From Variovorax boronicumulans (GTDB lineage: Bacteria; Pseudomonadota; Gammaproteobacteria; Burkholderiales; Burkholderiaceae_C), in the NCBI RefSeq assembly GCF_029892485.1, contig NZ_JARXVG010000006.1, positions 1-64,000 of the forward strand: 64,000 bases of DNA, given 5' to 3'. Within the stretch, counting starts at the first letter, position 1, and every line of letters starts with the position of its first letter. Of the stretch, positions 45,019 through 53,954 are shown in pieces. The notes under the pieces were generated by a model. The model did not search any database. It saw only the letters and a list, made by a program, of their open reading frames with translations, and was not told the origin of the DNA. Position numbers and translations under genes: made by a program.

Positions 45019-45783
45019 ATGGACATCGACCTGAACGCAGACCTCGGCGAAGGCTTCGGCCCCTGGCGCATGGGCGAGGACGAGGCGCTGCTGGACATCG
45101 TCTCCTCCGCCAACGTGGCATGCGGGTTCCACGCGGGCGATCCGGTCATCATGGACCGCACCGTGCGCATGGCGCGCCAACGCGGCGTCGACGTGGGAGC
45201 GCATGTGGGCTTTCCCGACCTGCTCGGGTTCGGCCGCCGGCCGATGCAGATCGAGACGAAGGAGCTCGTCGCCTATGTGCTTTATCAGTTGAGTGCACTG
45301 GAAGGCATGGCGCGCACCGCCGGCCACCGCATGACGCACATGAGCTTCCATGGTGCGCTCGGCAACATGGCCGCGGCCGACGCCGCATTCGCCGAGCCGC
45401 TGGCGCGTGCGGTGGCGGACTTCGATCCCACGCTCACCATCAGCTCCTCCGCCAGCCGCGCCATCGAAGACGCCGCCGCGCGCTGCGGCCTGCGCGTGCG
45501 CACCACCTTCCTGGCCGACCGCGCCTGCGACGACGACGGCCTGCTGGTGCCGCGCAAGCTGCCCGGCGCGGTCATCCACGAGCGCGATGCGGTGCTCGCG
45601 CGCGTGCGCCAGCTGCTGGAAGACGGCACCGTCACCAGCAGCACCGGCAGGAAGATCCCGATGCGCGTGCATTCGATCCTGCTGCACGGCGACACGCCCG
45701 GCGCCGTGGACCTGGCCCGCGCCGTGCGTGGCGTGGTCGAGCAGGCGGGGCGCATCGTGCCCATCTCCAGGCAATCGACCTGA
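45019..45783 (+). CDS. pxpA: PxpA, 5-oxoprolinase subunit A (LamB/YcsF family)
   Basis: A 254-residue LamB/YcsF protein: DLNADLGEGFGPWRMGEDEA at the start, SSANVACGFHAGDPVIMDRT, VGAHVGFPDLLGFGRRPM and the C-terminal HSILLHGDTPGAVDLA are diagnostic. It is the catalytic-type subunit of the prokaryotic 5-oxoprolinase PxpABC, making L-glutamate from 5-oxoproline with ATP. Last gene of the operon; TAAGGG/CCCTTA repeats at 45794-45819 follow as a weak hairpin. Confidence 0.95.
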   Translation: MDIDLNADLGEGFGPWRMGEDEALLDIVSSANVACGFHAGDPVIMDRTVRMARQRGVDVGAHVGFPDLLGFGRRPMQIETKELVAYVLYQLSALEGMARTAGHRMTHMSFHGALGNMAAADAAFAEPLARAVADFDPTLTISSSASRAIEDAAARCGLRVRTTFLADRACDDDGLLVPRKLPGAVIHERDAVLARVRQLLEDGTVTSSTGRKIPMRVHSILLHGDTPGAVDLARAVRGVVEQAGRIVPISRQST

Positions 45784-45848
45784 TGCGGCCCGCATAAGGG
45801 CACGAACATGGTGCTTACCCTTACCCATATGCACGGATCGCGGGCGAC

Positions 45849-45913
45849 ATAAGGGCGCCTTATCGCTCCACAGCCAATCCGTCTTGGCGCAGCGAGGGGG
45901 CGCTCGCTACAGT
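45849..45913 (+). promoter_or_regulatory. Nac-type activated promoter 3 (dehydrogenase-ABC transporter operon)
   Basis: ATAAGGGCGCCTTAT (45849-45863) is a palindromic ATA-N9-TAT site, followed by TTGGCG (45884-45889), 18 bases and TACAGT (45908-45913). The predicted start is near 45920, placing the site at -64. It serves the gene starting at 45955. Confidence 0.78.
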
Positions 45914-45954
45914 GAATCAACGCAGCGACCTCCCGCTTCAACGAAAGAAAAAAG

Positions 45955-46707
45955 ATGCCGTTTTCCGACTACAAGACCGCGCTGGTGACGGGCGCTTCAT
46001 CGGGCATCGGTGCCGCCGTCGTCGAGCGCCTGTGCAAGGAAGGCCTCACGGTCCATGCACTCGCGCGCAGCGCCGACAAGCTGGCCGAGCTGGCCGCGCG
46101 CACCGGCTGCATTCCGCACGCCATCGACGTGAGCGACCTCGCCGGAATCACCCGCCTCACGCAGGAAATCGAATTCGACGTGCTGGTCAACAACGCCGGC
46201 GTGGACCGCCCCGGCTCCATCCTCAAGGCCGACGCCGAGGGCATCGACCTGCTCGTGGACGTAAACCTGCGCGCCGTGCTGCACCTGTGCCGGCTGGTGG
46301 TGCCCGGCATGGCCGCGCGCGACCGGGGCCACGTGGTCAACATCAGCTCGATTGCCGCGGCCTACAACTTCGGCGGCAACAGCACCTACCACGCGACCAA
46401 GGCGGCGGTGAGCATGCTGTCGCGCCAGTTGCGCATCGACTGCTTCGGCAAGCGCGTGCGCGTGACCGAGATCTGTCCGGGACGCGTGGCCACCGACATC
46501 TTCGCGCACGTGCACGGCGACTCCGAAGAGACCTACAAGCGCTTCGTCGAAGGCTACGAGTTGCCCCAGGCCGAAGACATCGCGAACGCCATCGCCTTCG
46601 CGATCGCGGCGCCCATCGCGGTGAACGTGGGCCACATGGAAATCACGCCGACGCTGCAGGTGCCCGGCGGCCTCTCGACCGCGCGGCCGGAAGCACCGCA
46701 GGCCTGA
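45955..46707 (+). CDS. Short-chain dehydrogenase/reductase
   Basis: A 250-residue classical SDR. It has the cofactor motif TGASSGIG (12-19), NNAG (79-82), catalytic Ser131/132 region and YHATK with Tyr145 and Lys149. A basic residue after the first beta strand (ARSADK) suggests NADP(H). It resembles serine/3-hydroxy acid dehydrogenases (YdfG-like; ICPGRVATDIF). First gene of an operon with an amino-acid ABC transporter 36 bases downstream, under a Nac-type promoter. Substrate probably a hydroxy or amino acid taken up or released in the same pathway; inferred. Confidence 0.91.
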   Translation: MPFSDYKTALVTGASSGIGAAVVERLCKEGLTVHALARSADKLAELAARTGCIPHAIDVSDLAGITRLTQEIEFDVLVNNAGVDRPGSILKADAEGIDLLVDVNLRAVLHLCRLVVPGMAARDRGHVVNISSIAAAYNFGGNSTYHATKAAVSMLSRQLRIDCFGKRVRVTEICPGRVATDIFAHVHGDSEETYKRFVEGYELPQAEDIANAIAFAIAAPIAVNVGHMEITPTLQVPGGLSTARPEAPQA

Positions 46708-46743
46708 GCGGCCGGGCCCGCACGCCATGCAAAGGAACCGCGC

Positions 46744-47445
46744 ATGAAGGACTTCGACCTGCTCGCGATCCTGCTGAAGCCGGAGTTCGGCGCCATGCTG
46801 CTGCACGGCGTGCAGGAGACGCTGAAGATCGCGGCCGGCTCATGGCTGCTGGCCATGGCCATGGCGGTCGTGCTGCTGGTCGTGCGCCTCACGCCGAACC
46901 GGCTGGCCGAGCGCGTGGTCGCAGGCTATGTCTCGTACCACCGCAACGTGCCGACCCTGGTGCAGCTCATGCTCTGGTACTTCGGCATCTTCAGCTTGCT
47001 GCCCGATGCGCTGCAGGGCTGGCTCTCGGTGCACAACGCCGAGACCATTCTCTCGATCGTCGCGCTCGGCCTCTGCCAGGCCGCCTACTTCAGCGAAGAC
47101 ATGCGCTCGGGCCTGCGCTCGATCCCGGCCGGGCAGGCCGAGGCCGCGCGCGCGCTCGGCCACGGCTACATCGGCTCGATGCGCCACGTGATGCTGCCGC
47201 AGGCCATCCGCAACGCGGTGCCGGCGCTGGTGAACCACAGCGTGTCGCTCTTCAAGAACAGCAGCCTGGCCATGGCCATCGGCGTGGCCGAGCTCACCCA
47301 TGCGGTGAAGGAAATCGAGAGCCAGAGCTTTCGCACCTTCGAGGCCTACAGCGTGGCGACGGTGCTGTACCTGGTGTGCTCGCTGTTCATCATGGCCGTG
47401 GGCGGCTGGCTGTCGCGGCGCTACCGCATCGTGGGGGCGAGGTAA
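46744..47445 (+). CDS. Polar amino acid ABC transporter permease 1 (GltJ-like)
   Basis: A 233-residue HisM/GltJ-type permease with about five membrane helices. It has ETLKIAAGSWLLAMAMAVVL at the start and the EAA loop [20 protein letters not shown], which docks to the ATPase. It pairs with the second permease 3 bases downstream. The closest functional analogy is the glutamate/aspartate transporter, but the substrate is not fixed. Confidence 0.93.
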   Translation: MKDFDLLAILLKPEFGAMLLHGVQETLKIAAGSWLLAMAMAVVLLVVRLTPNRLAERVVAGYVSYHRNVPTLVQLMLWYFGIFSLLPDALQGWLSVHNAETILSIVALGLCQAAYFSEDMRSGLRSIPAGQAEAARALGHGYIGSMRHVMLPQAIRNAVPALVNHSVSLFKNSSLAMAIGVAELTHAVKEIESQSFRTFEAYSVATVLYLVCSLFIMAVGGWLSRRYRIVGAR

Positions 47446-47448
47446 GCC

Positions 47449-48207
47449 ATGTTCAGCGTCTATGAAATCCTTCGCGACAACTGGCTGTTGCTGCTCGTGG
47501 GCCAGTACCCCAGCGGTCCGCTCGGTGGCATCGTCGCCACGCTGATCCTGTCGGTGCTGGGCATCGTGCTGGCGTTTCCGTTGTCGGTGCTGCTGGCGCT
47601 CGCGCGGCTGTCGCCCTGGCGGCTGCTGCGCTGGCCGGCCACGGTGCTGGTCTACGTGGTGCGCGGCGTGCCGCTGCTCATGGTGATCCTGTGGGTCTAC
47701 TTCCTGGTGCCCATCCTCATCGGGCGCGACGTGTCGGGCTTCACCACCATGCTGTGCACGCTGGTGATCTACGAGGGCGCCTACCTGTCGGAGGTGGTGC
47801 GCGCCGGCATCCAGGCGCTGCCCAAAGGCCAGACCGAGGCGGCGCGCGCGCTCGGCCACAGCCACCTGGGCACCATGTGGTTCGTGGTCCTGCCGCAGGC
47901 GCTCTACAACATGCTGCCCAGCATGCTGAGCCAGTTCATCTCCACCATCAAGGAGACCACGCTGGGCTACGTCATCAACGTGCAGGAGCTGACGTTTGCG
48001 GCCAACCAGATCAACAACCAGCTGCTGACCAAGCCGTTCCAGGTGTTCTTCATCCTTGCGATGACGTACTACGTCGTCTGCTTCAGCCTGACGCAGCTGG
48101 CGCAGTGGCTGGAGCGGCGCGTGGCCCACAAGCGCCTGGGCACGGTTGCACCGAAGACCTCTGGAGACGGCATCCCGCTGCCGCCGGCGGTCACGGCGAA
48201 CCCCTGA
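47449..48207 (+). CDS. Polar amino acid ABC transporter permease 2 (GltK-like)
   Basis: A 252-residue inner-membrane permease: [35 protein letters not shown] and the EAA loop [20 protein letters not shown]. It has about five membrane helices and a short cytoplasmic tail. Forms the heterodimeric channel with the preceding gene product. Confidence 0.93.
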   Translation: MFSVYEILRDNWLLLLVGQYPSGPLGGIVATLILSVLGIVLAFPLSVLLALARLSPWRLLRWPATVLVYVVRGVPLLMVILWVYFLVPILIGRDVSGFTTMLCTLVIYEGAYLSEVVRAGIQALPKGQTEAARALGHSHLGTMWFVVLPQALYNMLPSMLSQFISTIKETTLGYVINVQELTFAANQINNQLLTKPFQVFFILAMTYYVVCFSLTQLAQWLERRVAHKRLGTVAPKTSGDGIPLPPAVTANP

Positions 48208-48292
48208 GGCCGCGCACGACGGCCATCGACAAGAACACCCCGGAGACAGCAGCCCCATGAACCCCGTTCTACGCCCCAGAGGGGATGACACC

Positions 48293-49027
48293 ATGATCCT
48301 GTTCTCCAACATCAACAAGTGGTACGGCGACTACCAGGCGCTCGCCGACGTCAATGCCGAGGTGAAGAAGGGCGAGGTGGTGGTGGTCTGCGGGCCTTCA
48401 GGCTCGGGCAAGTCCACGCTGATCCGCACCGTCAACCGGCTGGAAGAAGTGAAGTCGGGGCAACTGCTGTTCGACGGCCACGACATCCATGCGCCCATGG
48501 GCAGCGCGGCGTTGAACAAGCTGCGCAGCCGCATCGGCTTCGTGTTCCAGAGCTTCAACCTGTTTCCGCATCTCTCGGTGCTGGAGAACATCATGCTGTC
48601 GCCGATGCGCGTGCTGGGCGTCAAGCGCGCAGAGGCCAAGGCGAGGGCGGCGCAGCTGCTCGAGCGCGTGGGCCTGTCGAACAAGGCCGGGGCCTATCCG
48701 GCGCAGCTCTCGGGTGGGCAGCAGCAGCGCGTGGCGATTGCCCGCGCGCTGGCCATGGAGCCGCCCGCGATGCTGTTCGACGAGCCCACCAGCGCACTCG
48801 ACCCCGAGATGGTGGGCGAAGTGCTGTCGGTGATGCGCAGCCTCGCCAACGACGGCATGACCATGATGTGCGTCACCCACGAGATGAACTTCGCCCGCGA
48901 GGTGGCCGACCGCGTCTGGTTCATGGACGCGGGCCGCATTCTCGAGAAGGCCGACCCCGAGACCTTCTTCAGCAGCCCGCAGCATCCGCGCGCGCAGCGC
49001 TTCCTGTCGGACCTGCGCGCGCACTGA
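48293..49027 (+). CDS. Amino acid ABC transporter ATPase (GltL/GlnQ-like)
   Basis: A 244-residue ATPase with Walker [10 protein letters not shown], the Q-loop FQSFNLFPH, signature [15 protein letters not shown] and Walker [14 protein letters not shown]. The ATG at 48293 has GAGGGG at 8 bases and gives the family-typical start [15 protein letters not shown]; an upstream ATG at 48257 would add 12 atypical residues. It energises the two preceding permeases. Confidence 0.95.
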   Translation: MILFSNINKWYGDYQALADVNAEVKKGEVVVVCGPSGSGKSTLIRTVNRLEEVKSGQLLFDGHDIHAPMGSAALNKLRSRIGFVFQSFNLFPHLSVLENIMLSPMRVLGVKRAEAKARAAQLLERVGLSNKAGAYPAQLSGGQQQRVAIARALAMEPPAMLFDEPTSALDPEMVGEVLSVMRSLANDGMTMMCVTHEMNFAREVADRVWFMDAGRILEKADPETFFSSPQHPRAQRFLSDLRAH

Positions 49028-49066
49028 GCCTTCGTTTTTTTCCTTGCACTTCTCCAGGAGTTCCCC

Positions 49067-49909
49067 ATGCCGAACAGAACCGCTTTCCGTCTCACCGCCC
49101 TGGGCGCCTGTCTTTGCGCTGCGTCCTTCCTGGCGCATGCCGACCAGTGGAGCGACATCAGCCAGCGCAAGGAGCTCAAGTGCGGCACCTTCGCCGACGT
49201 GCCGCCGTTCGCGGCGCCCGATCCGAAGACGCGCGAGATGGTCGGCCACGATGTGGACCTGTGCAATGCGCTCGCCAAGGAACTCGGCCTCGCGGCCAAG
49301 GTCACGCCGCTGTCGGTGGAGGCGCGCGTGCCCGAGGTCAAGCTGGGCCGCGTCGACGTGACCGTCGCCAACCTGGCCTACACCAAGAGCCGCGGCGAGC
49401 AGATCCAGTTCAGCGATCCGTACTACGTGGCCAAGGAGATGCTCGCGGTGAAGGCCTCCGACCCCGGCACGGCCAAGGCGGACTTCAAGGGCAAGCGGCT
49501 GAGCTCGACCAAGGGTTCGACCTCGGAGCTGTCGATCAAGATGAACGGCTCGGAACCGGTCACCTTCCAGGACACGGGCTCGGCCTTCATGGCGGTGCAG
49601 CAGAACAAGTCGGTCGGCATGGTCGCGAACACCATGACCATCACCAAGCTGGTCAACCAGTCGAAGACCGACGGCGTGGCGCTGAAGATGATCAAGGACC
49701 CGATGGTGTTGCAGCCCATCGGCGTCGGCATGAAGAAGGACGAGCCGGCGCTGCTGGCCAAGGTGAACGACGCGCTCTACGCGCTGGAGAAGTCGGGCGA
49801 GCTCGACAGGATCTGGGCGAAGTGGCTCGGCCCGAACACCGAATACAAGATGGTGCGCGAAGAGAAGGTCACGCCGCTGGCGGACCTGAAGTTCGAACTG
49901 CTGCCCTGA
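49067..49909 (+). CDS. Amino acid ABC transporter periplasmic binding protein
   Basis: A 280-residue solute-binding protein (family 3, SBP_bac_3) with a signal peptide ending at about residue 25 (LAHA/DQW). Landmarks are GHDVDLCNALAKELGLAAKV, VANLAYTKSRGEQIQFSDPY and a late DALYALEKSGELDRIWAKWL. Last gene of the Nac-promoter operon; a Rho-independent terminator overlaps its stop codon. Substrate likely a polar amino acid, possibly related to 5-oxoproline given the adjacent pxp genes. Confidence 0.94.
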   Translation: MPNRTAFRLTALGACLCAASFLAHADQWSDISQRKELKCGTFADVPPFAAPDPKTREMVGHDVDLCNALAKELGLAAKVTPLSVEARVPEVKLGRVDVTVANLAYTKSRGEQIQFSDPYYVAKEMLAVKASDPGTAKADFKGKRLSSTKGSTSELSIKMNGSEPVTFQDTGSAFMAVQQNKSVGMVANTMTITKLVNQSKTDGVALKMIKDPMVLQPIGVGMKKDEPALLAKVNDALYALEKSGELDRIWAKWLGPNTEYKMVREEKVTPLADLKFELLP

Positions 49910-49926
49910 GGAAGGGCAGCAGGATT
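49900..49926 (+). terminator. Rho-independent terminator of the ABC transporter operon
   Basis: GCTGCCCT and AGGGCAGC (49900-49920) form an 8-base stem with a 5-base loop, followed after four bases by a run of five T. The stem overlaps the stop codon of the binding-protein gene. The convergent pao operon ends at 49931. Confidence 0.8.
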
Positions 49927-49930
49927 TTTC

Positions 49931-52141
49931 TCAGGCCACCGGCGGCAGCCGGTCCAGCAGCTTGTCTAGCGTGATCGGATAGTTGCGCACCCGCACGCCT
50001 GTCGCGTTGTAGACCGCATTGGCCACCGCGGCCGCAACGCCGCACATGCCCAGTTCGCCCACGCCCTTGGCCTTCATCGGCGAGGAGATCGGGTCCGTCT
50101 CTTCCAGGAAGACCACGTCCTGATGGGGAATGTCGGCGTGCACCGGCACCTCGTAGCCCGCCAGGTCGTGGTTGACGAAGAAGCCGTGCCGCTTGTCGAG
50201 CGCCAGTTCTTCCATCAGCGCACCGCCGACGCCCATGGTCATGGCGCCGATCACCTGGCTGCGGGCCGACTTGGGATTCAGGATGCGTCCGGCCGCGCAC
50301 ACCGCCAGCATGCGCCGCACGCGGATCTCGCCGGTGGCGGCGTCCACGCCGACCTCCACGAAGTGGGCACCGAAGGTGGACTGCTGGTATTTCTTGTCCA
50401 GGTCGCCGTACTCGATGGCGTCCTCGGCCACGAGGCCGTTCGCGCCCGCCGCTTCGGCGAGCGGCACCGCGCGCTCGCCCACGCGCACCAGGCCGTCCGA
50501 GAACTGCGCCTCGGCCGCCGCAAAACCCAGCTTGCCCGCCACGGCTTCGCGCAGCTTCATGCAAGCCGCAAAGACACCCGAGGTCGAATTGTTGGCGCCC
50601 CACTGTCCGCCCGAGCCGGCCGACACCGGATGGGCCGAGTCGCCCAGGCGCACGAGCACCTTGTCGAGGGTCACGCCCATCGTCTCGGCGGCCGTCTGCG
50701 CGATGATGGTGTACGACCCGGTCCCGATATCGGTCATGTCGGTCTCCACCGTGACCATGCCCCGGTTGTCCAGTCGCACGCGCGCGGCCGACTTCGTCAG
50801 GAGGTTGTTGCGGAATGCCGCGGCGACCCCCATTCCCACGAGCCAGCGACCGTCGCGCTGCTGTCCGGGTGCCGCGTTGCGCCTGTTCCAGCCGAAGCGC
50901 TCGGCCCCTGTGCGCAGGCACTCGATCAATTTGCGCTGGGAATACGGGCGCTCCGGCTTCTCGGGATCGACCTGCGTGTCGTTGAGCACGCGGAACTCGA
51001 CCGGATCGAGCCCGAGCTTCTCGGCCATCTCGTCCATGGCGATCTCCAGCGCCATCATCCCCGGTGCTTCGCCGGGTGCGCGCATGGCATTGCCTTCGGG
51101 CAGGTCCAGCACGGCCAGCCGCGTGGTCGTCAGGCGGTTGGCGCCGGCGTACAGCAGCCGGGTCTGGTTGACGGCCGTCTCCGCCTGTCCGCCCGGCAGG
51201 TCGCCGGACCAGCCTTCGTGGGCAATGGCGGTGATCCTGCCGTCCTTCGCGGCGCCGATGCGAATGCGCTGGATGGTCGCGGGCCGGTGCGTGGTGTTGT
51301 TCATCATCAAGGGCCGCTGCAGGGCCACCTTCACCGGCCGCTTCGCCGCCCGCGCACCCAGCGCGGCAAGCAACGCGTCCGCGCGCACGAACAGCTTGCC
51401 GCCGAAGCCGCCGCCGACGAAGGGCGAGACCAGGCGCACGTTTTCCTTCGGGATGCCGAGCGTCTTGGCGACATCGCCGACGCCCCAGTCGATCATCTGG
51501 TTCGACGTCCAGATGGTGAGCTTGTCGCCCTGCCATTGCGCAATGGAAGCATGCGGCTCCATCATGGCGTGCGACTCGTCGGGCGTGGTGTAGGTCGCAT
51601 CGAGCTGCATGGCGGCCGCGGCGAACGCGCCCGGGAAATCGCCCGTCTTCGTTTGCGGTTCGCCGGAAAACGCATTGGGCTTGGGCATCTGCGCCGCATC
51701 CTTTTCGGCGGCGAGGTCGAACCGGCCCGGCGTGCGCGTGTACTCGATGCGCACCAGTTGCGCCGCAGCGCGCGCCTGCTCGAAGGTGTCCGCGACGACG
51801 AGCGCCACAGCCTGGTGGTAGTGATCGATGTCGGGCCCGCCCAGCAGCTTGGCCGTGTTGAAGTTGCCCTTGCCGAGCTTGCCCGCATTGCGCGCCGTGA
51901 CGATGGCCAGCACGCCCGGGGCCGCACGCGCGGCATCCAGGTCCATCGCGGCGATGCGGCCTTTCGCGATGCCGGCGCCCACCACGCAGCCGTAGGCCGC
52001 ATTGGGAACCTCGGTGTTGCGCTCATAGGCGTAGCGCGCCGAGCCTGTTGTCTTGACCGGTCCGTCGATGCGGTCCGTCGGCTTGCCGATGACCTTGAGC
52101 TGGTCGATGGGGTTGGTGGTCGCGGGGGTGTCGAATTTCAT
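49931..52141 (-). CDS. paoC: Molybdenum-binding large subunit of periplasmic aldehyde oxidase (PaoC-like)
   Basis: A 736-residue xanthine-oxidase-family large subunit. It has GKPTDRIDGPVKTTGSARYA at the start (aldehyde oxidase a/b hammerhead), FVGGGFGGK (molybdopterin loop), GSGGQWGANNSTSGVF and the end GVGELGMCGVAAAVANAVYN, where Glu of the KGVGE motif is catalytic. With PaoA and PaoB it oxidises aldehydes in the periplasm. ATG 52141 is preceded by GAGGAG. No PaoD/XdhC-type insertion chaperone is seen next to it. Confidence 0.94.
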   Translation of the reverse strand: MKFDTPATTNPIDQLKVIGKPTDRIDGPVKTTGSARYAYERNTEVPNAAYGCVVGAGIAKGRIAAMDLDAARAAPGVLAIVTARNAGKLGKGNFNTAKLLGGPDIDHYHQAVALVVADTFEQARAAAQLVRIEYTRTPGRFDLAAEKDAAQMPKPNAFSGEPQTKTGDFPGAFAAAAMQLDATYTTPDESHAMMEPHASIAQWQGDKLTIWTSNQMIDWGVGDVAKTLGIPKENVRLVSPFVGGGFGGKLFVRADALLAALGARAAKRPVKVALQRPLMMNNTTHRPATIQRIRIGAAKDGRITAIAHEGWSGDLPGGQAETAVNQTRLLYAGANRLTTTRLAVLDLPEGNAMRAPGEAPGMMALEIAMDEMAEKLGLDPVEFRVLNDTQVDPEKPERPYSQRKLIECLRTGAERFGWNRRNAAPGQQRDGRWLVGMGVAAAFRNNLLTKSAARVRLDNRGMVTVETDMTDIGTGSYTIIAQTAAETMGVTLDKVLVRLGDSAHPVSAGSGGQWGANNSTSGVFAACMKLREAVAGKLGFAAAEAQFSDGLVRVGERAVPLAEAAGANGLVAEDAIEYGDLDKKYQQSTFGAHFVEVGVDAATGEIRVRRMLAVCAAGRILNPKSARSQVIGAMTMGVGGALMEELALDKRHGFFVNHDLAGYEVPVHADIPHQDVVFLEETDPISSPMKAKGVGELGMCGVAAAVANAVYNATGVRVRNYPITLDKLLDRLPPVA

Positions 52142-52146
52142 GATGG

Positions 52147-53097
52147 TCAGCTCCTCGCCTGCAGCAGCGCCGCGGCGAGCGTGCGCTCGGCCAGCGGCAA
52201 CTTGAATGCGTTCTCGTGGGTCGGCCGTGCATCGGCCAGCAGCCGGGCCGTCACGGCTTTGGCACCTTGCGGCATCGCGGCCTCCGCGGCCTCGATGCGC
52301 CACGGCTTGTGCGCGACGCCGCCCAGCGCCACCCGGCCCGATCCGTCGCGCTGCACGATGGCCGCAACGGAGACCAGTGCGAAGGCGTAGGACGCGCGGT
52401 CCCTGACCTTGCGATAGATGTGGGTGCCGCCAATGGGCTGGGGCAACGTGACGCCGGTGATGAGTTCGTCTCTCTCCAGCGTCGTCTCGATGTGCGGCGT
52501 GTCGCCGGGCAGGCGATGGAAATCGGCGATCGGGATCACGCGGGTGCGTCCGTCGGGGCGTACGGTTTCGACGGCGGCATCCAGCACGCGCATCGCCACG
52601 GCCATGTCGCCCGGATTCGTCGCGATGCAGGAGGTGCTCGCCCCGATCACCGCGAGCTGCCGCGTCAAGCCGCCCATGGCGCTGCAACCGCTGCCGGGCC
52701 GGCGCTTGTTGCACGGCTGGTCGGTGTCGTAGAAGTAGGGGCAGCGCGTGCGCTGCAGCAGGTTGCCCGCCGTCGTCGCCTTGTTGCGCAGCTGGCCCGA
52801 TGCGCCGGCCAGCAGCGCACGGGACAGCACGCCGTAGTCGCGGCGCACACGCTCGTCAGCCGCCAGGTCGGTGTTGCGCACCAGGGCGCCGATGCGCAGG
52901 CCCCCCTCGGGCGTGGGCTCGATCCTGTCTAGCGCCAGGCTGTTCACGTCGACCAGGTGCACCGGTGCTTCGATCTGGAGCTTCATCAGGTCCAGCAGGT
53001 TGGTGCCGCCGGCGATGAACTTGGCGCCGGGACGGCCGGCCACGGCCGATGCGGCCTGTGCTGCGGAACGGGCCCGCTCGTAGGTGAACGGCTTCAT
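52147..53097 (-). CDS. paoB: FAD-binding subunit of periplasmic aldehyde oxidase (PaoB-like)
   Basis: A 316-residue CO-dehydrogenase-type FAD-binding protein: [20 protein letters not shown] and [16 protein letters not shown]. The insert [20 protein letters not shown] with its conserved Cys residues corresponds to the extra [4Fe-4S] region known in E. coli PaoB. Starts by ATGA overlap with paoA and ends 5 bases before paoC. Confidence 0.94.
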   Translation of the reverse strand: MKPFTYERARSAAQAASAVAGRPGAKFIAGGTNLLDLMKLQIEAPVHLVDVNSLALDRIEPTPEGGLRIGALVRNTDLAADERVRRDYGVLSRALLAGASGQLRNKATTAGNLLQRTRCPYFYDTDQPCNKRRPGSGCSAMGGLTRQLAVIGASTSCIATNPGDMAVAMRVLDAAVETVRPDGRTRVIPIADFHRLPGDTPHIETTLERDELITGVTLPQPIGGTHIYRKVRDRASYAFALVSVAAIVQRDGSGRVALGGVAHKPWRIEAAEAAMPQGAKAVTARLLADARPTHENAFKLPLAERTLAAALLQARS

Positions 53098-53750
53098 GCG
53101 CGGCTCCCGGCCACCTCGGTGATGGCATCGACGATGTTGGAGTAGGCGCCGCAGCGGCAGATGTTGCCGCTCATGCGCTCGCGCAGTTCCTCGGCCGACA
53201 GGATGGGCCGCGCGTTGAGGTCGGCGCTCACATGGCTGGGAACGCCGCGCTTGACCTCGTCCAGCACGGCCACGGCCGAGCAGATCTGGCCGGGCGTGCA
53301 GTAGCCGCACTGGTAGCCGTCGTGCTTGACGAAGGCGGCCTGCAGCGGGTGCATGTTCTGCGGTGTGCCCAGTCCTTCGATGGTGGTGACCTGTCCGCCG
53401 TCATGCATGACCGCGAGCGTGAGGCAGGCGTTGATCCGTCGTCCGTCGGCAATGACGGTGCAGGCGCCGCACTGGCCATGGTCGCAGCCCTTCTTGGTGC
53501 CGGTGAGGTGCAGGTGTTCGCGCAAGACGTCGAGCAAGGTGGTGCGGGTGTCGAGCTCGAGCGAATGCGCCTTGCCGTTGACGGTCAGCGAGAGCCTGGC
53601 GCGGGGAACGGCGGTTGCTGCTGTCGGGGCCGCGGCCGGCGCGGCAGTAGCGGGCACGTGCGACGAAACCGCCGCGGCCGTGGCGGCGCTGGCGATGAGG
53701 GCGTCGCGCCGCGAGATCAAGTGGTTCGAGTGGGGCGTGGGGCTGTCCAT
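53094..53750 (-). CDS. paoA: Iron-sulfur subunit of periplasmic aldehyde oxidase (PaoA-like)
   Basis: A 218-residue protein with a twin-arginine leader ([20 protein letters not shown]), which exports the folded complex. The plant-type [2Fe-2S] site is [14 protein letters not shown] plus a later Cys; the second cluster uses CGYCTPGQ and GNICRCGAY. It is the first gene of the paoABC-like operon. Upstream, 53751-53954 contains no gene and separates it from the AraC gene on the same strand. Confidence 0.95.
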   Translation of the reverse strand: MDSPTPHSNHLISRRDALIASAATAAAVSSHVPATAAPAAAPTAATAVPRARLSLTVNGKAHSLELDTRTTLLDVLREHLHLTGTKKGCDHGQCGACTVIADGRRINACLTLAVMHDGGQVTTIEGLGTPQNMHPLQAAFVKHDGYQCGYCTPGQICSAVAVLDEVKRGVPSHVSADLNARPILSAEELRERMSGNICRCGAYSNIVDAITEVAGSRA

Positions 53751-53954
53751 GTCGGATCCTTTGTTCGAGGTTCAGGGCTGTGGGCGATCCCTGCTGATAG
53801 CGCGAGCCATCGGCGATGGCAATAGGGCAACGGCTTCTGTTGGCATCGGGCGGGCGCCCGCAGGCGCGGACCGATGTCTTATTTTTCGGGAGCGAGGCGA
53901 GGATCGGTAGCGCAATCCGCTTCTTTTCTTGCCTGATCCACTGAACCGGCGCCC

